The notes beneath the pieces were generated by a model that ran no database searches, was not told the origin of the DNA, and saw only the letters and a program-made list of their open reading frames with translations. This document shows, piece after piece, positions 31,796-42,621 of a DNA stretch of 64,000 nucleotides; the first letter of the stretch is position 1, and each line of letters starts with the position of its first letter. This DNA comes from Aeropyrum sp. (lineage in GTDB: Archaea > Thermoproteota > Thermoprotei_A > Sulfolobales > Acidilobaceae). Location of the stretch: assembly GCA_015521685.1 (NCBI GenBank), contig WANT01000057.1:1-64000 (forward strand), in the 5' to 3' direction. Both the position numbers and the translations under genes were made by a program.

Positions 31796-33088
31796 CAAGT
31801 CTAAATTCCTTAGTGCCACGGCTGCAATAGCCCTCTCGATATCATCCCTCCCTGCTACGACGCCAAGACGCCATAACCTGTTCTCTACCAAGTCAAGAGG
31901 GCTTCCCACAACTAGGTCGAAGAACCTCTCAACCTCAGAGGCAAGTGGAGCGACCGACTCACCATCGTCTATACCTATTCCGTCGAATGTAATGACTCCT
32001 GACTCCTCTAGGAGCGACTTCAGCTGGCTAGGTATCTTGTGCATGCTAACAAGGATAACCGCCTCGGGCTTGTAGAAGCTGGCGTAAAGCTTTACGAGAT
32101 CTGCCTCCCTAACCCTCACCCCACTCCTTCTCTGAGGCTTGTAGTCCGGCGTTCTATAGCCCAGTATGTCGGCGAGACCAAGCTTCAACCCCTCGAACCA
32201 CCTAGAATACCACTCCTCCGCCGTGAACCTATCGACCAGGGGGCCCTTTAGATAGCGAGTCCTCACATACCAGTCTGGCATCTCCTTAAACTCAATGATC
32301 GCTGACGGCCTCCTAACACCAGGCTTCCCGCCCTTCCATTCAACCATGTCAACGACTCTACCCCTATAGACGACCATATCAGGCCTTAGGCTCGTGTAGA
32401 GGCTCCACGCCTTCTCTAGGTCCTTAGAGTCCCCCCACCCTATAGGTCTTGGGGCCTCCAGGTAGAAGCTGGCCTCCCTGGCTCCGGGAAGCCTTATCAC
32501 CGCGTTGGCTGGGATGCTGCCTCCTCTCTGCCTTCCCTGCCTGTCTAGGTGGAGGTAACCGTGGTCGGGGTAAACCAGCCTGCCTCCCTTATCCGCGTAG
32601 ATCGATATCATTTGCAGGAAAACCCAGTGCTGATAGAGGCTTCGGTAGTTGGTCGCAAGGCTCGTCTGGATAGCGCTGCGCGCCTTGGAGGCGAACCCGG
32701 CTGGATCTAGACTTCCCCTAGCTAGGTCTATGCTGTACTGGTAGAGCTTCTTTGCAAGGTGTCTCCTAGGGTTTCTAATGAAACTGTTGAACTCCTTGGG
32801 AAACAATATCCCCCTAAGGCCCGCCTTCTCAAGAACATTATCTACCAACTGCGAGAATCCTTCCACCAGGCGCTCGACAACAAGGAGCTGCTCTCCAGCC
32901 ACAAGCTCCACGGACTTTAGCCTTAACTCCTCGAGCCTAGCCGAAAGCCCTTCGCTTATAGTCGGGACGTCTCTAATCCTCCCGGCCGAAGAGTAGCATC
33001 CTGCCGCCTCAACTGCAATTGTGTCGACCAGCTTAGTAGGGCTTGGTCTCACCAGCATTCTACCCGGTATTACCCTTGGTGACCTCAC
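31709..33088 (-). CDS. Conserved hypothetical protein with a PD-(D/E)XK nuclease-like core
   Basis: I do not recognise a named family for this 459-residue protein. A helical N-terminal half (ARLEELRLKSVELVAGEQLLVVERL, then SLYQHWVFLQMISIYADKGGRLVYP) precedes a segment with SLRPDMVVYRG and, about 30 residues later, SAIIEFKEMPDWY. The spacing P-D...E-x-K fits the catalytic core of PD-(D/E)XK nucleases (about residues 237-275). Another alpha-beta region follows with AVILVSMHKIP. No signal or membrane helix. The GTG start is at 33088 and an ATG lies ten codons in. The 3' end overlaps the ECF T gene by 87 bases, an unusually long antisense overlap. A restriction-like or repair nuclease role is inference. 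Confidence 0.6.
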   Translation of the reverse strand: MRSPRVIPGRMLVRPSPTKLVDTIAVEAAGCYSSAGRIRDVPTISEGLSARLEELRLKSVELVAGEQLLVVERLVEGFSQLVDNVLEKAGLRGILFPKEFNSFIRNPRRHLAKKLYQYSIDLARGSLDPAGFASKARSAIQTSLATNYRSLYQHWVFLQMISIYADKGGRLVYPDHGYLHLDRQGRQRGGSIPANAVIRLPGAREASFYLEAPRPIGWGDSKDLEKAWSLYTSLRPDMVVYRGRVVDMVEWKGGKPGVRRPSAIIEFKEMPDWYVRTRYLKGPLVDRFTAEEWYSRWFEGLKLGLADILGYRTPDYKPQRRSGVRVREADLVKLYASFYKPEAVILVSMHKIPSQLKSLLEESGVITFDGIGIDDGESVAPLASEVERFFDLVVGSPLDLVENRLWRLGVVAGRDDIERAIAAVALRNLDLLIEMLAGDEEDGVDSQYKGLESETSSAI

Positions 33089-33190
33089 CCGGGTTAAATG
33101 GTATTACATCTACATGGAAAATAACGTGATGAATAGCCTTCTAGCCTGGGATATGGCCTCTACTGGCCGTGGAGCATCCAGAGGTTAGCA

Positions 33191-33207
33191 TATAAGATAT
33201 TATAAAT
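33191..33207 (+). promoter_or_regulatory. TATA box region of the HTH-TRASH regulator
   Basis: TATAAGATATTATAAAT holds two overlapping TATA-like boxes 41-57 bases before the GTG start. A short interrupted dyad, CACC and GGTG (33211-33224 region), lies just downstream, where a repressor could block transcription. Position and composition only. Confidence 0.45.
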
Positions 33208-33247
33208 CACACCTTTAGGGTGGGATGCAGGTTCAGGTAGATTCAAA

Positions 33248-33871
33248 GTGTCCAAGGGCATACACCTTGACGCAATAGACATTCACATACTGAAGATCCT
33301 GGCGAGGGATTGTACTGTCGGCACCAGAACTATATCTGAAGAGGTGGGGATTAGCCAGCCTATGGTGAGGAGGAGGATAAAGCGGATGAAGAGTCTTGGC
33401 TTGATTAGGGGGTGTAAGGCCGATATAGACCCCTCTGTTGCCGGAGCCCTCACATACCTCATAATCTTCGAAGGGATGCCTGAGGGAAGGCTTGAGGACC
33501 TGAAGAGAGAGTTCTGGGAGATAGAAAGGATATACTATTCCACAGCAAGGAAGGTTGGGGCTCTCATAGCCAGAATAATAGACTTGAAGTCCGCGGACGA
33601 GATAGCAAGATGGCTCGAGGAGAGAGGTCTCAAAGTTAACTCGACCACACTGATAGACGTAGAGTACGGAGAGGGGCCGTGGGTCCCCGAGAAGCCAAGG
33701 GAGCGTGTTCAGCCAAGGTGCGCCTTCTGCAAGATGGTAATAGTAGGCGAGCCTATTAGGGCGGAGCTGGATGACGGGACAACGCTCTACTTCTGCAGCC
33801 ATGAGTGTGAGACGGCCTACTTCAAGCTAGTCCATATGCACCACGGCCACGCGCACCACCACCAAATGTGA
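33248..33871 (+). CDS. Lrp/AsnC-type HTH regulator with C-terminal TRASH metal-binding domain
   Basis: A 207-residue metal-responsive regulator. The N-terminal winged helix is IDIHILKILARDCTVGTRTISEEVGISQPMVRRRIKRM in pattern (residues about 9-47), Lrp-like. The middle alpha-beta part (residues 60-140) resembles a degenerate Lrp ligand domain. The C-terminal TRASH domain shows RCAFCKMVIVGEPI, then LYFCSHECETAYFK, supplying four cysteines for Cu, Hg or similar ions. The tail is His-rich (HMHHGHAHHHQM). Such proteins control copper or mercury resistance genes in archaea. The downstream gene 117 bases on is a MerA-like reductase, which makes mercury the likelier signal. GTG start at 33248. Confidence 0.85.
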   Translation: MSKGIHLDAIDIHILKILARDCTVGTRTISEEVGISQPMVRRRIKRMKSLGLIRGCKADIDPSVAGALTYLIIFEGMPEGRLEDLKREFWEIERIYYSTARKVGALIARIIDLKSADEIARWLEERGLKVNSTTLIDVEYGEGPWVPEKPRERVQPRCAFCKMVIVGEPIRAELDDGTTLYFCSHECETAYFKLVHMHHGHAHHHQM

Positions 33872-33898
33872 TTTTGCTAGAGTGAAAATAGTGGGCTA

Positions 33899-33910
33899 GA
33901 AATTTTTTAC
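33899..33910 (+). promoter_or_regulatory. A/T-rich promoter-like element before the MerA-like gene
   Basis: AGAAATTTTTTAC lies about 90 bases upstream of the reductase start and may act as its TATA box or as a T-rich 3' end for the regulator transcript. Between it and the gene a small hairpin CGC-GAAAAA-GCG occurs near 33914-33925. Confidence 0.3.
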
Positions 33911-33994
33911 TAGCGCGAAAAAGCGTGTCCAGCTGATTATCGCCCCACAGATAACACGAGATGAGAGCTACTCATTACCCTTAGGAGTGTGAGC

Positions 33995-35368
33995 ATGCGG
34001 GCAAAGTACGATCTTGTTGTTATAGGGGGAGGAGCTGCTGGTTTCTCTGCTGTAACCGTCGCCGCAGAGCGTGGAGCGAACACCCTTCTTATCTCAAAAG
34101 GGCCACTAGGAGGTACTTGTGTTAACTTTGGGTGCGTTCCAACCAAGCGCCTCCTAAGCACGCTAGCTATAAGCAAGAAGTCGGGAAGGAAGTACACGTT
34201 GCCAGATCTAATTAAAGATGCAATGGATTTATCGTCAGAGCTTAGAGAAGAGAAATACGAGTCTCTCCTACAATCCCTAGGTGTAGAGTATGTGAGGGGC
34301 TCCGCTAAGTTCGTCTCAAAAGGTGTTATAGAAGTTGATGGGCTGCAGGTGGAATACGATAAGGCGATAATTGCTGTAGGAGCCAAACCATGGAGGCCTC
34401 CAATACCCGGGATAGACAGGGCTGAGGATAGGATTATAGATAACGAGAAGCTATTTTCAGAAACCTACAATCCCTCGAAAATAGTTGTTATAGGTGGTAG
34501 GGCGCAAGGCCTAGAGATAGCCCAAATCATGGCTAGAAGCGGTGTTGAGACCGTCTTAATCCAGCGTAGCAGAAGGCTCCTGCCGGAGGAGGAGCCAGAG
34601 GCTGGAATTTATGCCGAGCAGGTTCTCAGGGATGACGGCGTGATAGTCCAGACTGGCGCGAAGATCGAAGGCGTTAAGGCTAACACTAACAGCGTGCGAG
34701 TGCTATTCTCCACTACTAACAGTATCGAAGTTGAGGAGGCCGACTACATCTACCTAGCTACTGGAAGGAGGCCTAGACTCGACGGGATGGGCTTGGAGAG
34801 GATCGGGGTGAGGGTCTCCCGGAGAGGATTTATACTAGTAGACGAGTATCTAAGAGCCTCCGACAATGTGTATGCGGCAGGTGATTGTATAGGCCCCCCG
34901 ATGCTAGAGCCTGTTGCAGCTAAGGAGGGATACATCGCTGCACTTAACGCCCTCGAGAAAGAGCCTAGGCATAAGATGGATTATACCGTGGTCCCGAGGG
35001 CAGTTTTCATAGACCCAGAGTTTGCTAGTGTTGGGATAACTGAGAGGGAATTAGCCAGAAGGCTGGGTGTGTGCGCCTGTAGAACAGTACATCTTAGCGA
35101 GCTCCCTAAAGCTAGGATACTAGGCTACGACAAGGGGTTCTTCAAGATAGTAGTTAATCCTAGAGACAAGAGGATAGTGGGAGTCCATATGATGGCGCCA
35201 GGCGCTGCAGAGGCCATCCACGAGGCAGCCATGGCCCTAAAGGCGGGGCTTACGGTTGATGACATCATCGACACAATACACGTCTTCCCAACAATATCTG
35301 AGGGCATTAAGTATGCGGCCCTCGCATTCTACCGCGACGTGTCCAAAATGCCCTGCTGCCTCATCTAA
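33995..35368 (+). CDS. merA: MerA-like pyridine nucleotide-disulfide oxidoreductase (probable mercuric reductase)
   Basis: FAD/NAD(P)H flavoprotein, probably reducing Hg(II) to Hg(0). FAD loop DLVVIGGGAAGFSAV is at the N-terminus. The redox-active disulfide is GGTCVNFGCVPTK, the NAD(P) loop is VVIGGRAQGLEIAQ, and VYAAGDCIG, then the dimer domain HVFPTISEGIKYAA. The C-terminus ends KMPCCLI: the vicinal Cys pair near the end is diagnostic of mercuric reductase and absent from dihydrolipoamide dehydrogenase. No N-terminal HMA domain is present, as in short archaeal MerA. The start is the ATG at 33995 with GGAG seven bases upstream; the GTG at 33989 is weaker. It is paired with the TRASH regulator upstream. 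Confidence 0.82.
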   Translation: MRAKYDLVVIGGGAAGFSAVTVAAERGANTLLISKGPLGGTCVNFGCVPTKRLLSTLAISKKSGRKYTLPDLIKDAMDLSSELREEKYESLLQSLGVEYVRGSAKFVSKGVIEVDGLQVEYDKAIIAVGAKPWRPPIPGIDRAEDRIIDNEKLFSETYNPSKIVVIGGRAQGLEIAQIMARSGVETVLIQRSRRLLPEEEPEAGIYAEQVLRDDGVIVQTGAKIEGVKANTNSVRVLFSTTNSIEVEEADYIYLATGRRPRLDGMGLERIGVRVSRRGFILVDEYLRASDNVYAAGDCIGPPMLEPVAAKEGYIAALNALEKEPRHKMDYTVVPRAVFIDPEFASVGITERELARRLGVCACRTVHLSELPKARILGYDKGFFKIVVNPRDKRIVGVHMMAPGAAEAIHEAAMALKAGLTVDDIIDTIHVFPTISEGIKYAALAFYRDVSKMPCCLI

Positions 35369-35394
35369 GCCCTAGACTCTACAAATAGATTCCA

Positions 35395-37515
35395 TCAACC
35401 GTACTTAGACAGGTAGGATGAGATCAATTTCCTAAGCCCAGAATCAATAACATCCACCGCCTCATCTAGCCCTACCCCCAGTATAGAAGCTACTTCACTG
35501 TATGGCTTGCCCTGTACAACCTTAGCTATAATTCCCGCCAGCAATCTCGAATCGATGTCGATCCGCCGCTCATTCAGCAGGATTTCAGCTATAGCTATAA
35601 ACACGGCGTCGAACACGCTCTCCAGCATAGACTCACCCCTAAGAAACATTTCTAGGTGGCGTCGCTGCACCTCCGTCATCACAAGGCCCCCCTTCTGGGG
35701 CGGAGTACTTAGTAGAAGCCTCGCAATCTTCTCCGCAGCCAGATCCCTATACACGCTCGAACCTGCCAGGACTAGCTTGCGGGCGAGAGTCTTGGAGGCC
35801 CTCTCCAGCAGCCTACGACCCTCAGGTCTTAGAGGCTTGGCTAGAGCTATGTTCTTTTCCCCAGTGACCTTGTTATACCTGGGGCTCGCGTAGTACGGCG
35901 TGTACCCGTTCTTGAGCCAGAACTCGAGGACCTCGTGTCTAGAGAAGATGGTGGTCACTAGACTAGCGCCGCTACTCCTAGCCTCATCCTCTATATGTTG
36001 GAGGAGGCGCGAGCCATAGCCCCTTCTCTGGAGCCCGCTGGCTACAGCAATCCTAGACACGCGCCATGACTTTATGTTCTCATAGCTGGCCCCTGCCATG
36101 AATAGTAGTCTGTCTAGAGCCAGCCTCGCCTCCGGATCGCCATGGGGAGACTCGACCACGACGTCAGCAACTGCTATAGGGGTGCCTGAAGCCTCTAACG
36201 CGTACAGCGAGTGGTTCGGGCTCTCTAAGAGTAGTAGCAAGTCATCGGGAGTGTTCCGGTAGTGAGCCTCGACTAATATAGAGTACAAGGCTTTGAGCCT
36301 AGCCCGGTCCACAGCGAGGTCCTCAGCCCGAACCCTAACCGGGTTCGGCTCGCCAACCATCCTTAGGTGTGGAGCCTCAGCCTTCAGCAGGAACGTCTCG
36401 TATAGCCACCTCTCAAGCGGGTCTCCGGGTCGATATCTTATAGGCGTTGAGAGCTCCGCCTCCAACACTGGTTTAGGCAGGATATTATGGATAAGGTTCT
36501 GGAAGGTCCTCCCACTGCCCTCATAGCCGTGGACGGTTGTGGAGACAATAGTTTTTCCGCCCCTCCAAGAGAGGCGCCTAACCCTCGCAACACCTACCGC
36601 CGCTGCCTCGTCGATAACCGTTACAGGCGCAGGCTCAGCCTGGTCAGGCCTCTCATAGGAGACCCTGAACCAAGACCCCGACACTCGTACAACATCTCCG
36701 CCCTCACTCCTCCTAACCTTAACTCCTTTGATGCCCAGCCTGCCTAGACCGTCGAGAAGCCCCCGCATCACACTCTGGACAGAAAGGGGGGTAGGCCCAA
36801 CAACGACAGCCCGCCCTATCATCTTCCTCGAGGCCATCAGAGCTAGACCCAAACCCACAACATAGCTCTTACCTCTACCTCTGTCACCTCTTACCAGCAG
36901 GCTCCTATACCTACCCCTCGCGAACCTATATATCTCCCCTAGAACCCTAGCCTGGTCTGGGGTCCTGGCAGCCGCCACTAGAGCCCTGGGGACACCATCC
37001 ACTCTAATGGTCTTGAGGTCCTCAGCCGCCCTCGCCAGCTTCGGGGGCTCCAGCTTCTCGCTTATAACTCCCTCCTCCTCGTCAATCCAGAGGTGGATAT
37101 CGCAGCGAGGTATCGACTCTCTAAGATATTTAGAGTATAAGCCGCGGCCTCCCTCAGGACCTGGATTCCATCTAGCCGCGGGCCTTGACAGTAGTGCTAG
37201 GAAGCCGCCAGCCCTGACAGTCTCGCCTGCCGCCGCTATTATGGAAGGCCTTATCAAGCCGTCTACAGCCAAAATCGCCGCACTATACTCGCCGCCCAAC
37301 ACCTTCTCTATTCCCGCGGGGCTAGCTTCCGCTCCGCAACGGCCCGAGCCTCTGAACTCCTTGCTGGAGACTAGAAGACAGTCTCCTCCCACCAGCCCTG
37401 AAAGTAGCCTTATCCAGCCGGCCCAGTCATCAGAGCCCACCACTACCAGGCTCCTATAACCCGTTTTAGAAGCCCTCTCGACCCACCGCTGCAGAGTGGT
37501 GGCTATGTGGGACAT
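35395..37515 (-). CDS. tmcA: tRNA(Met) cytidine acetyltransferase
   Basis: ATP-dependent acetylation of cytidine (ac4C) in tRNA and, in hyperthermophilic archaea, rRNA. The 706-residue protein has an N-terminal DUF1726-like domain (residues 1-180). The helicase-like ATPase has Walker A RGDRGRGKS (about residue 210) and Walker B-like VTVIDEAAAV, with VHGYEGSGRTF following. The GNAT domain has SWRVSRIAVASGLQRRGYGSRLLQHIE and FWLKNGYTPYYASPRYNKVTGEKN, and a helical C-terminal tail closes it. Length and order match archaeal TmcA/Nat10. ATG-type start at 37515 (GTG). The CopD-like membrane gene lies 21 bases upstream in the same direction. Confidence 0.95.
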   Translation of the reverse strand: MSHIATTLQRWVERASKTGYRSLVVVGSDDWAGWIRLLSGLVGGDCLLVSSKEFRGSGRCGAEASPAGIEKVLGGEYSAAILAVDGLIRPSIIAAAGETVRAGGFLALLSRPAARWNPGPEGGRGLYSKYLRESIPRCDIHLWIDEEEGVISEKLEPPKLARAAEDLKTIRVDGVPRALVAAARTPDQARVLGEIYRFARGRYRSLLVRGDRGRGKSYVVGLGLALMASRKMIGRAVVVGPTPLSVQSVMRGLLDGLGRLGIKGVKVRRSEGGDVVRVSGSWFRVSYERPDQAEPAPVTVIDEAAAVGVARVRRLSWRGGKTIVSTTVHGYEGSGRTFQNLIHNILPKPVLEAELSTPIRYRPGDPLERWLYETFLLKAEAPHLRMVGEPNPVRVRAEDLAVDRARLKALYSILVEAHYRNTPDDLLLLLESPNHSLYALEASGTPIAVADVVVESPHGDPEARLALDRLLFMAGASYENIKSWRVSRIAVASGLQRRGYGSRLLQHIEDEARSSGASLVTTIFSRHEVLEFWLKNGYTPYYASPRYNKVTGEKNIALAKPLRPEGRRLLERASKTLARKLVLAGSSVYRDLAAEKIARLLLSTPPQKGGLVMTEVQRRHLEMFLRGESMLESVFDAVFIAIAEILLNERRIDIDSRLLAGIIAKVVQGKPYSEVASILGVGLDEAVDVIDSGLRKLISSYLSKYG

Positions 37516-37536
37516 GTACAGCCCTCCCTGTGACGA

Positions 37537-37953
37537 TCAGATGTATAGCCCAAACCTGAGTAGAGTCCCCATTATTATCAGGACCACCGTTATGATGATT
37601 GCGAACACTAGCCCCGCCTTGGTCCTGCCACTCATAACACCCTCTCTAAGTAGTTTTCTCTCCTTCGACACGAAATAGTGTCCTACGACTCCAGAAGCCG
37701 CCAAGACTAGGAAGACCACGATCTTAACTATCACCCCCCAATCGAGACCGCGGAGGTATCCCAAGCCCAGCCCACTTAAACCAGCGACTAGTAGTCCTGC
37801 AGTCGCTGGCCATCCAGTTAGCCTTAGAAGGGTTATGGCGTTGTTGTCCGCACCCCTAAAGATAGGCCACAGCACTGCGATCAGGGGGCCTGCCCATAGA
37901 GCAGCTCCCAATATGTGGGCAATCTTCAGCAGAAGATAGAGGTCTTGGCTCAA
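37537..37953 (-). CDS. Small four-helix membrane protein (CopD/DUF2269-like)
   Basis: A 138-residue integral membrane protein. The first helix carries IAHILGAALWAGPLIAVLWPIF, with the conserved H-x-x-x-x-x-x-W-x-G pattern seen in CopD-like and DUF2269 proteins, where the histidine can bind metal or heme. Helices 2-4 are TAGLLVAGLSGLGLGYLRGL, VIVKIVVFLVLAASGVVGHYF and AGLVFAIIITVVLIIMGTLL. A copper or heme link is therefore possible but weak. Start is TTG or GTG at 37953. It precedes TmcA with 21 bases between them and is probably co-transcribed. Confidence 0.65.
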   Translation of the reverse strand: MSQDLYLLLKIAHILGAALWAGPLIAVLWPIFRGADNNAITLLRLTGWPATAGLLVAGLSGLGLGYLRGLDWGVIVKIVVFLVLAASGVVGHYFVSKERKLLREGVMSGRTKAGLVFAIIITVVLIIMGTLLRFGLYI

Positions 37954-38062
37954 GCCCTACACCCTACCATCATCATACAAGCCCTCGAAAGTTATGACTA
38001 CCACTAACATTTGCTATGCAATGCTCGAGCTAGTATTGAGTATGTTATGGATCAAAGAGCTG

Positions 38063-39736
38063 CTACATCTCCCCCGTAGTCACGGCACCCTCGTCGGCTT
38101 GAGACACGAGCCTCCTGTACTTGGCGAGGAGTCCTCCAACCCCCCTCTCAGGCCTAGCCCACTTCTCCCGCCTATCCTCCAGCTCCTCAGCCTCAACTTG
38201 TAGATCCAGTATTCCTCGCTCGCCGTCAATCAGGATCTCATCTCCGTCCTGGACAAGGGCGATAGGCCCGCCCACATAGGCCTCCGGGGAGACGTGGCCA
38301 ACCATGATACCCCTCGTCGCCCCGCTAAACCTTCCGTCTGTGACTAAGGCGACTGACGCGCCCAGACCAGCCCCCACTATGGCTGCCGTTACCTTTAACA
38401 TCTCCGGCATGCCGGGAGCTCCCTTGGGGCCCATATACCTTATTACAACAACCTCTCCCTCACCCACTCTGCCTTCCGCCACAGCGTCGAAAGCCTCCCT
38501 CTCACTATCGAAAACCTTAGCGTGCCCCCGAAACCGTGTTTTCTCCGCGGCGCCGATCTTCATTACAGCTCCGCGGGGAGCTAGGCTGCCTCTTAGGATC
38601 CGAAAGCCCGGAGTCTTTTTGTAGGGGTTATCCACCTCGAACACCACGCCTGGTAGCCTAGGCTTGGGATCCCACTTCTTTAGCAGGACGCCTATCTCCT
38701 CCCCCTCAATAGTAAGCGCCTCGCCCCTCAGAAACCCGGCCTCCAAGAGTCTTCTCAATATTAGAGGAGCTCCACCGGCCTCGTGTAGGTCCACCATGGT
38801 GTAGGGGCCTGCAGGCTTGAGCGCAGCGATAACAGGCACTCCTCTAGTAGCCTCCTCGATATCCTCAAGCGAGAACTTGACCCCCGCCTCCCTGGCGATT
38901 GCCAGCAGGTGGAGTATCCCATTCGTTGAGCCAGACGTGGCTGCTAGGGTAACCGCAGCATTGTAGAGTGAATCCCACGTTACGATTCTCCTCGGAGTCA
39001 GGCCATCCTCCAACGCTTTTACGGCTAGCGCGCCTGCCTTCCTAGCCTCGGCCAGCCTTAGCGAGCTCGTCGCCGGGGGTGTTGAGCTTCCCAGGGGGGC
39101 TAAACCCAGAGCCTCGGATAGGATCGCCATAGTGTTAGCGGTGAACAATCCCTGGCACGTACCGGCTGTAGGCATCGCTAGCTTCTCAACAAGCCTCAGG
39201 GTGTCTATACCTATCCTCCCCCTCCTGTAGGAGCCTACTGCCTCGAAGGCCTCCTGAACAGTAATCTTCCTCCCATCAAGCACCCCGTGTTCCGCGGTAC
39301 CGTGGTAGAGGTAGACTGACGGCATGTCGAGCCTGACCATAGCCATAATTATGCCTGGCTGAGTCTTGTCACACCCACCTATACCGACCATCGCGTCGAA
39401 GCCATGACTCGCCACCTGAGCCTCGATAGTATCGGCGATTAAATCCCTACTAATCAAGCTATACCTCATACCATCCGTCCCCATGTTTATGCCATCATTG
39501 ACCACAATCGTAGGCACCGTTAGAGCCACTCCACCAGCCTCCCTAACACCCTCCTTAACCGCTGAAGCCAGGTTTAGGGAGTTTATATTGCAGGGGCCCG
39601 CCTCGCTCCAGGAGGCAGCAACTGCTACGAGCGGCTTCGCAAAGTCGGCATCGTCAAAGCCTATTGCACGCAGGTAGACCCTGTGGGGGGAGTTATCCAC
39701 GCCTCCATACCACTCGGAACTCCTAAGGCCCACCAT
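38063..39736 (-). CDS. ilvD: Dihydroxy-acid dehydratase
   Basis: Fe-S dehydratase forming 2-oxo acids in valine and isoleucine synthesis. The 557-residue enzyme shows [49 protein letters not shown] and [15 protein letters not shown], whose three cysteines hold the cluster. The C-terminal part has [12 protein letters not shown] and [13 protein letters not shown], the usual Mg/substrate region. Full length, ATG at 39736, TATA-like ACATATGTATAAGCC just upstream on the minus strand. It is monocistronic here. Together with the threonine ammonia-lyase at 6874 it serves the isoleucine branch. Confidence 0.96.
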   Translation of the reverse strand: MVGLRSSEWYGGVDNSPHRVYLRAIGFDDADFAKPLVAVAASWSEAGPCNINSLNLASAVKEGVREAGGVALTVPTIVVNDGINMGTDGMRYSLISRDLIADTIEAQVASHGFDAMVGIGGCDKTQPGIIMAMVRLDMPSVYLYHGTAEHGVLDGRKITVQEAFEAVGSYRRGRIGIDTLRLVEKLAMPTAGTCQGLFTANTMAILSEALGLAPLGSSTPPATSSLRLAEARKAGALAVKALEDGLTPRRIVTWDSLYNAAVTLAATSGSTNGILHLLAIAREAGVKFSLEDIEEATRGVPVIAALKPAGPYTMVDLHEAGGAPLILRRLLEAGFLRGEALTIEGEEIGVLLKKWDPKPRLPGVVFEVDNPYKKTPGFRILRGSLAPRGAVMKIGAAEKTRFRGHAKVFDSEREAFDAVAEGRVGEGEVVVIRYMGPKGAPGMPEMLKVTAAIVGAGLGASVALVTDGRFSGATRGIMVGHVSPEAYVGGPIALVQDGDEILIDGERGILDLQVEAEELEDRREKWARPERGVGGLLAKYRRLVSQADEGAVTTGEM

Positions 39737-39881
39737 AACCCCACCTACACATATGTATAAGCCTATTGGGGAGAGAAAAAGCTAGGGACAGCAGGATGCC
39801 TAGCCAGCTGGCTCTAAGGAGTAGGATGGGGGTGGGAGTCTGATGCTAGGCTCAGTGTGCAAACCCTGCTTAGATGTTGGG

Positions 39882-41681
<1,800 letters not shown>

Positions 41682-41893
41682 TCATGCTGACACTTTATAG
41701 GTTTGGGCTTATGACCCGGAGGCTTACGTGATTATAAAAACTCCCTAGCGAAACCCCTCCGATTATCTACAACTAAGAGATATAGATATATGGAGCTTGT
41801 TTCCCGAGAACTACCAACGCTAATAATACCTAGAGCTCATATGGTCCTGCTAAACAGTCGGTATACTCTATCCATTAAGCTCTGTTTAGGCCT

Positions 41894-42352
41894 CTATACT
41901 TGCGAGAAGACGCCGATCTCATCGCCTTTAAAGTAGTATATTGTAAAAGGTCTCGCCTGTTCTCCCGGCATTCCTGGCGATCCCGGCGGCATTCCAGGGA
42001 GGGCAATTCCGTCCACATCTGGCTCGTTCTCGAGTAGTTTATCTATAGCTTCTACTGGCACGTGGCCTATGACGTAGTAACCGTTCATCTCCACTAAATG
42101 GCAACTCCAAAGCCTTCTTGGAGCCACCTCCATTAGACTGTAGAGCTCTCCCTGAGACACAACTATCTTCTCAACTCTGTAGCCCTGGGACTCGAGATAT
42201 GAGGCGTATGCACCGCAACACCCGCATTCAGGCGTCAAGTATATAGTGGCCTCACTCACTTCAGCCTGCTCTTGTTTATTGTAGTATAGACCTGCGGCGA
42301 CGGCTATGGCAAACCCAAGAATTATAGCGAGAGCTAGCACACGCGCCCTCAA
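41894..42352 (-). CDS. DUF411 metal-binding protein with N-terminal membrane anchor
   Basis: A 152-residue protein of the DUF411 family, small Cys-rich proteins found with copper or heavy-metal resistance genes. An N-terminal hydrophobic signal anchor (VLALAIILGFAIAVAAGLYY) places it outside the membrane. The domain shows LTPECGCCGAYASYLESQGY, LWSCHLVEMNGYYVIGHVPVEAI and GIALPGMPPGSPGM, with C-G-C-C, a C-H pair and the Met-rich loop as likely ligands. It sits between the peptidase and the sugar ABC transporter without an obvious partner. The MerA and copper ATPase genes elsewhere in the window are functionally related. GTG start at 42352. Confidence 0.85.
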   Translation of the reverse strand: MRARVLALAIILGFAIAVAAGLYYNKQEQAEVSEATIYLTPECGCCGAYASYLESQGYRVEKIVVSQGELYSLMEVAPRRLWSCHLVEMNGYYVIGHVPVEAIDKLLENEPDVDGIALPGMPPGSPGMPGEQARPFTIYYFKGDEIGVFSQV

Positions 42353-42570
42353 CCTCCTACACCTAACTCAAAGGACAATTATCCATTCCTAAGGTTCGAC
42401 ACTTAGACGTTTAAAGCCTGCTATTAACGATGCTTGCTGGTTTCTAGAGGCTTGTTCCTCGCACCAGTTTATGGGTTGAGAACGGAGATGCACTATGTTG
42501 CTATCGGAGTTTCTTCCGGTGTTGTGAGGATGTCTTTGTTTATCGTTTTGTTATACATGTTTCTTACATT

Positions 42571-42595
42571 AATATTTTAAATATCACTATATTTA
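42571..42595 (+). promoter_or_regulatory. Promoter of the sugar ABC transporter operon
   Basis: AATATTTTAAATAT (42571-42584) and TATATTTA (42588-42595) are strong TATA-like runs 12-50 bases before the first start. The 210 bases upstream (42353-42570) hold no gene; I see no clear dyad operator in them. Confidence 0.45.
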
Positions 42596-42621
42596 TCAAC
42601 GTAAAGTTGAAGGGAGTAGCC

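Noticed and set aside
33995-35368. Dihydrolipoamide dehydrogenase
   Set aside because: The C-terminal vicinal Cys pair (PCCLI) and the adjoining TRASH regulator favour mercuric reductase; no 2-oxoacid dehydrogenase genes are nearby.
42607-42621. TTG 42607 as start of the sugar-binding protein
   Set aside because: It has no ribosome site, whereas TTG 42622 has GGGAG six bases upstream; kept only as an alternative.
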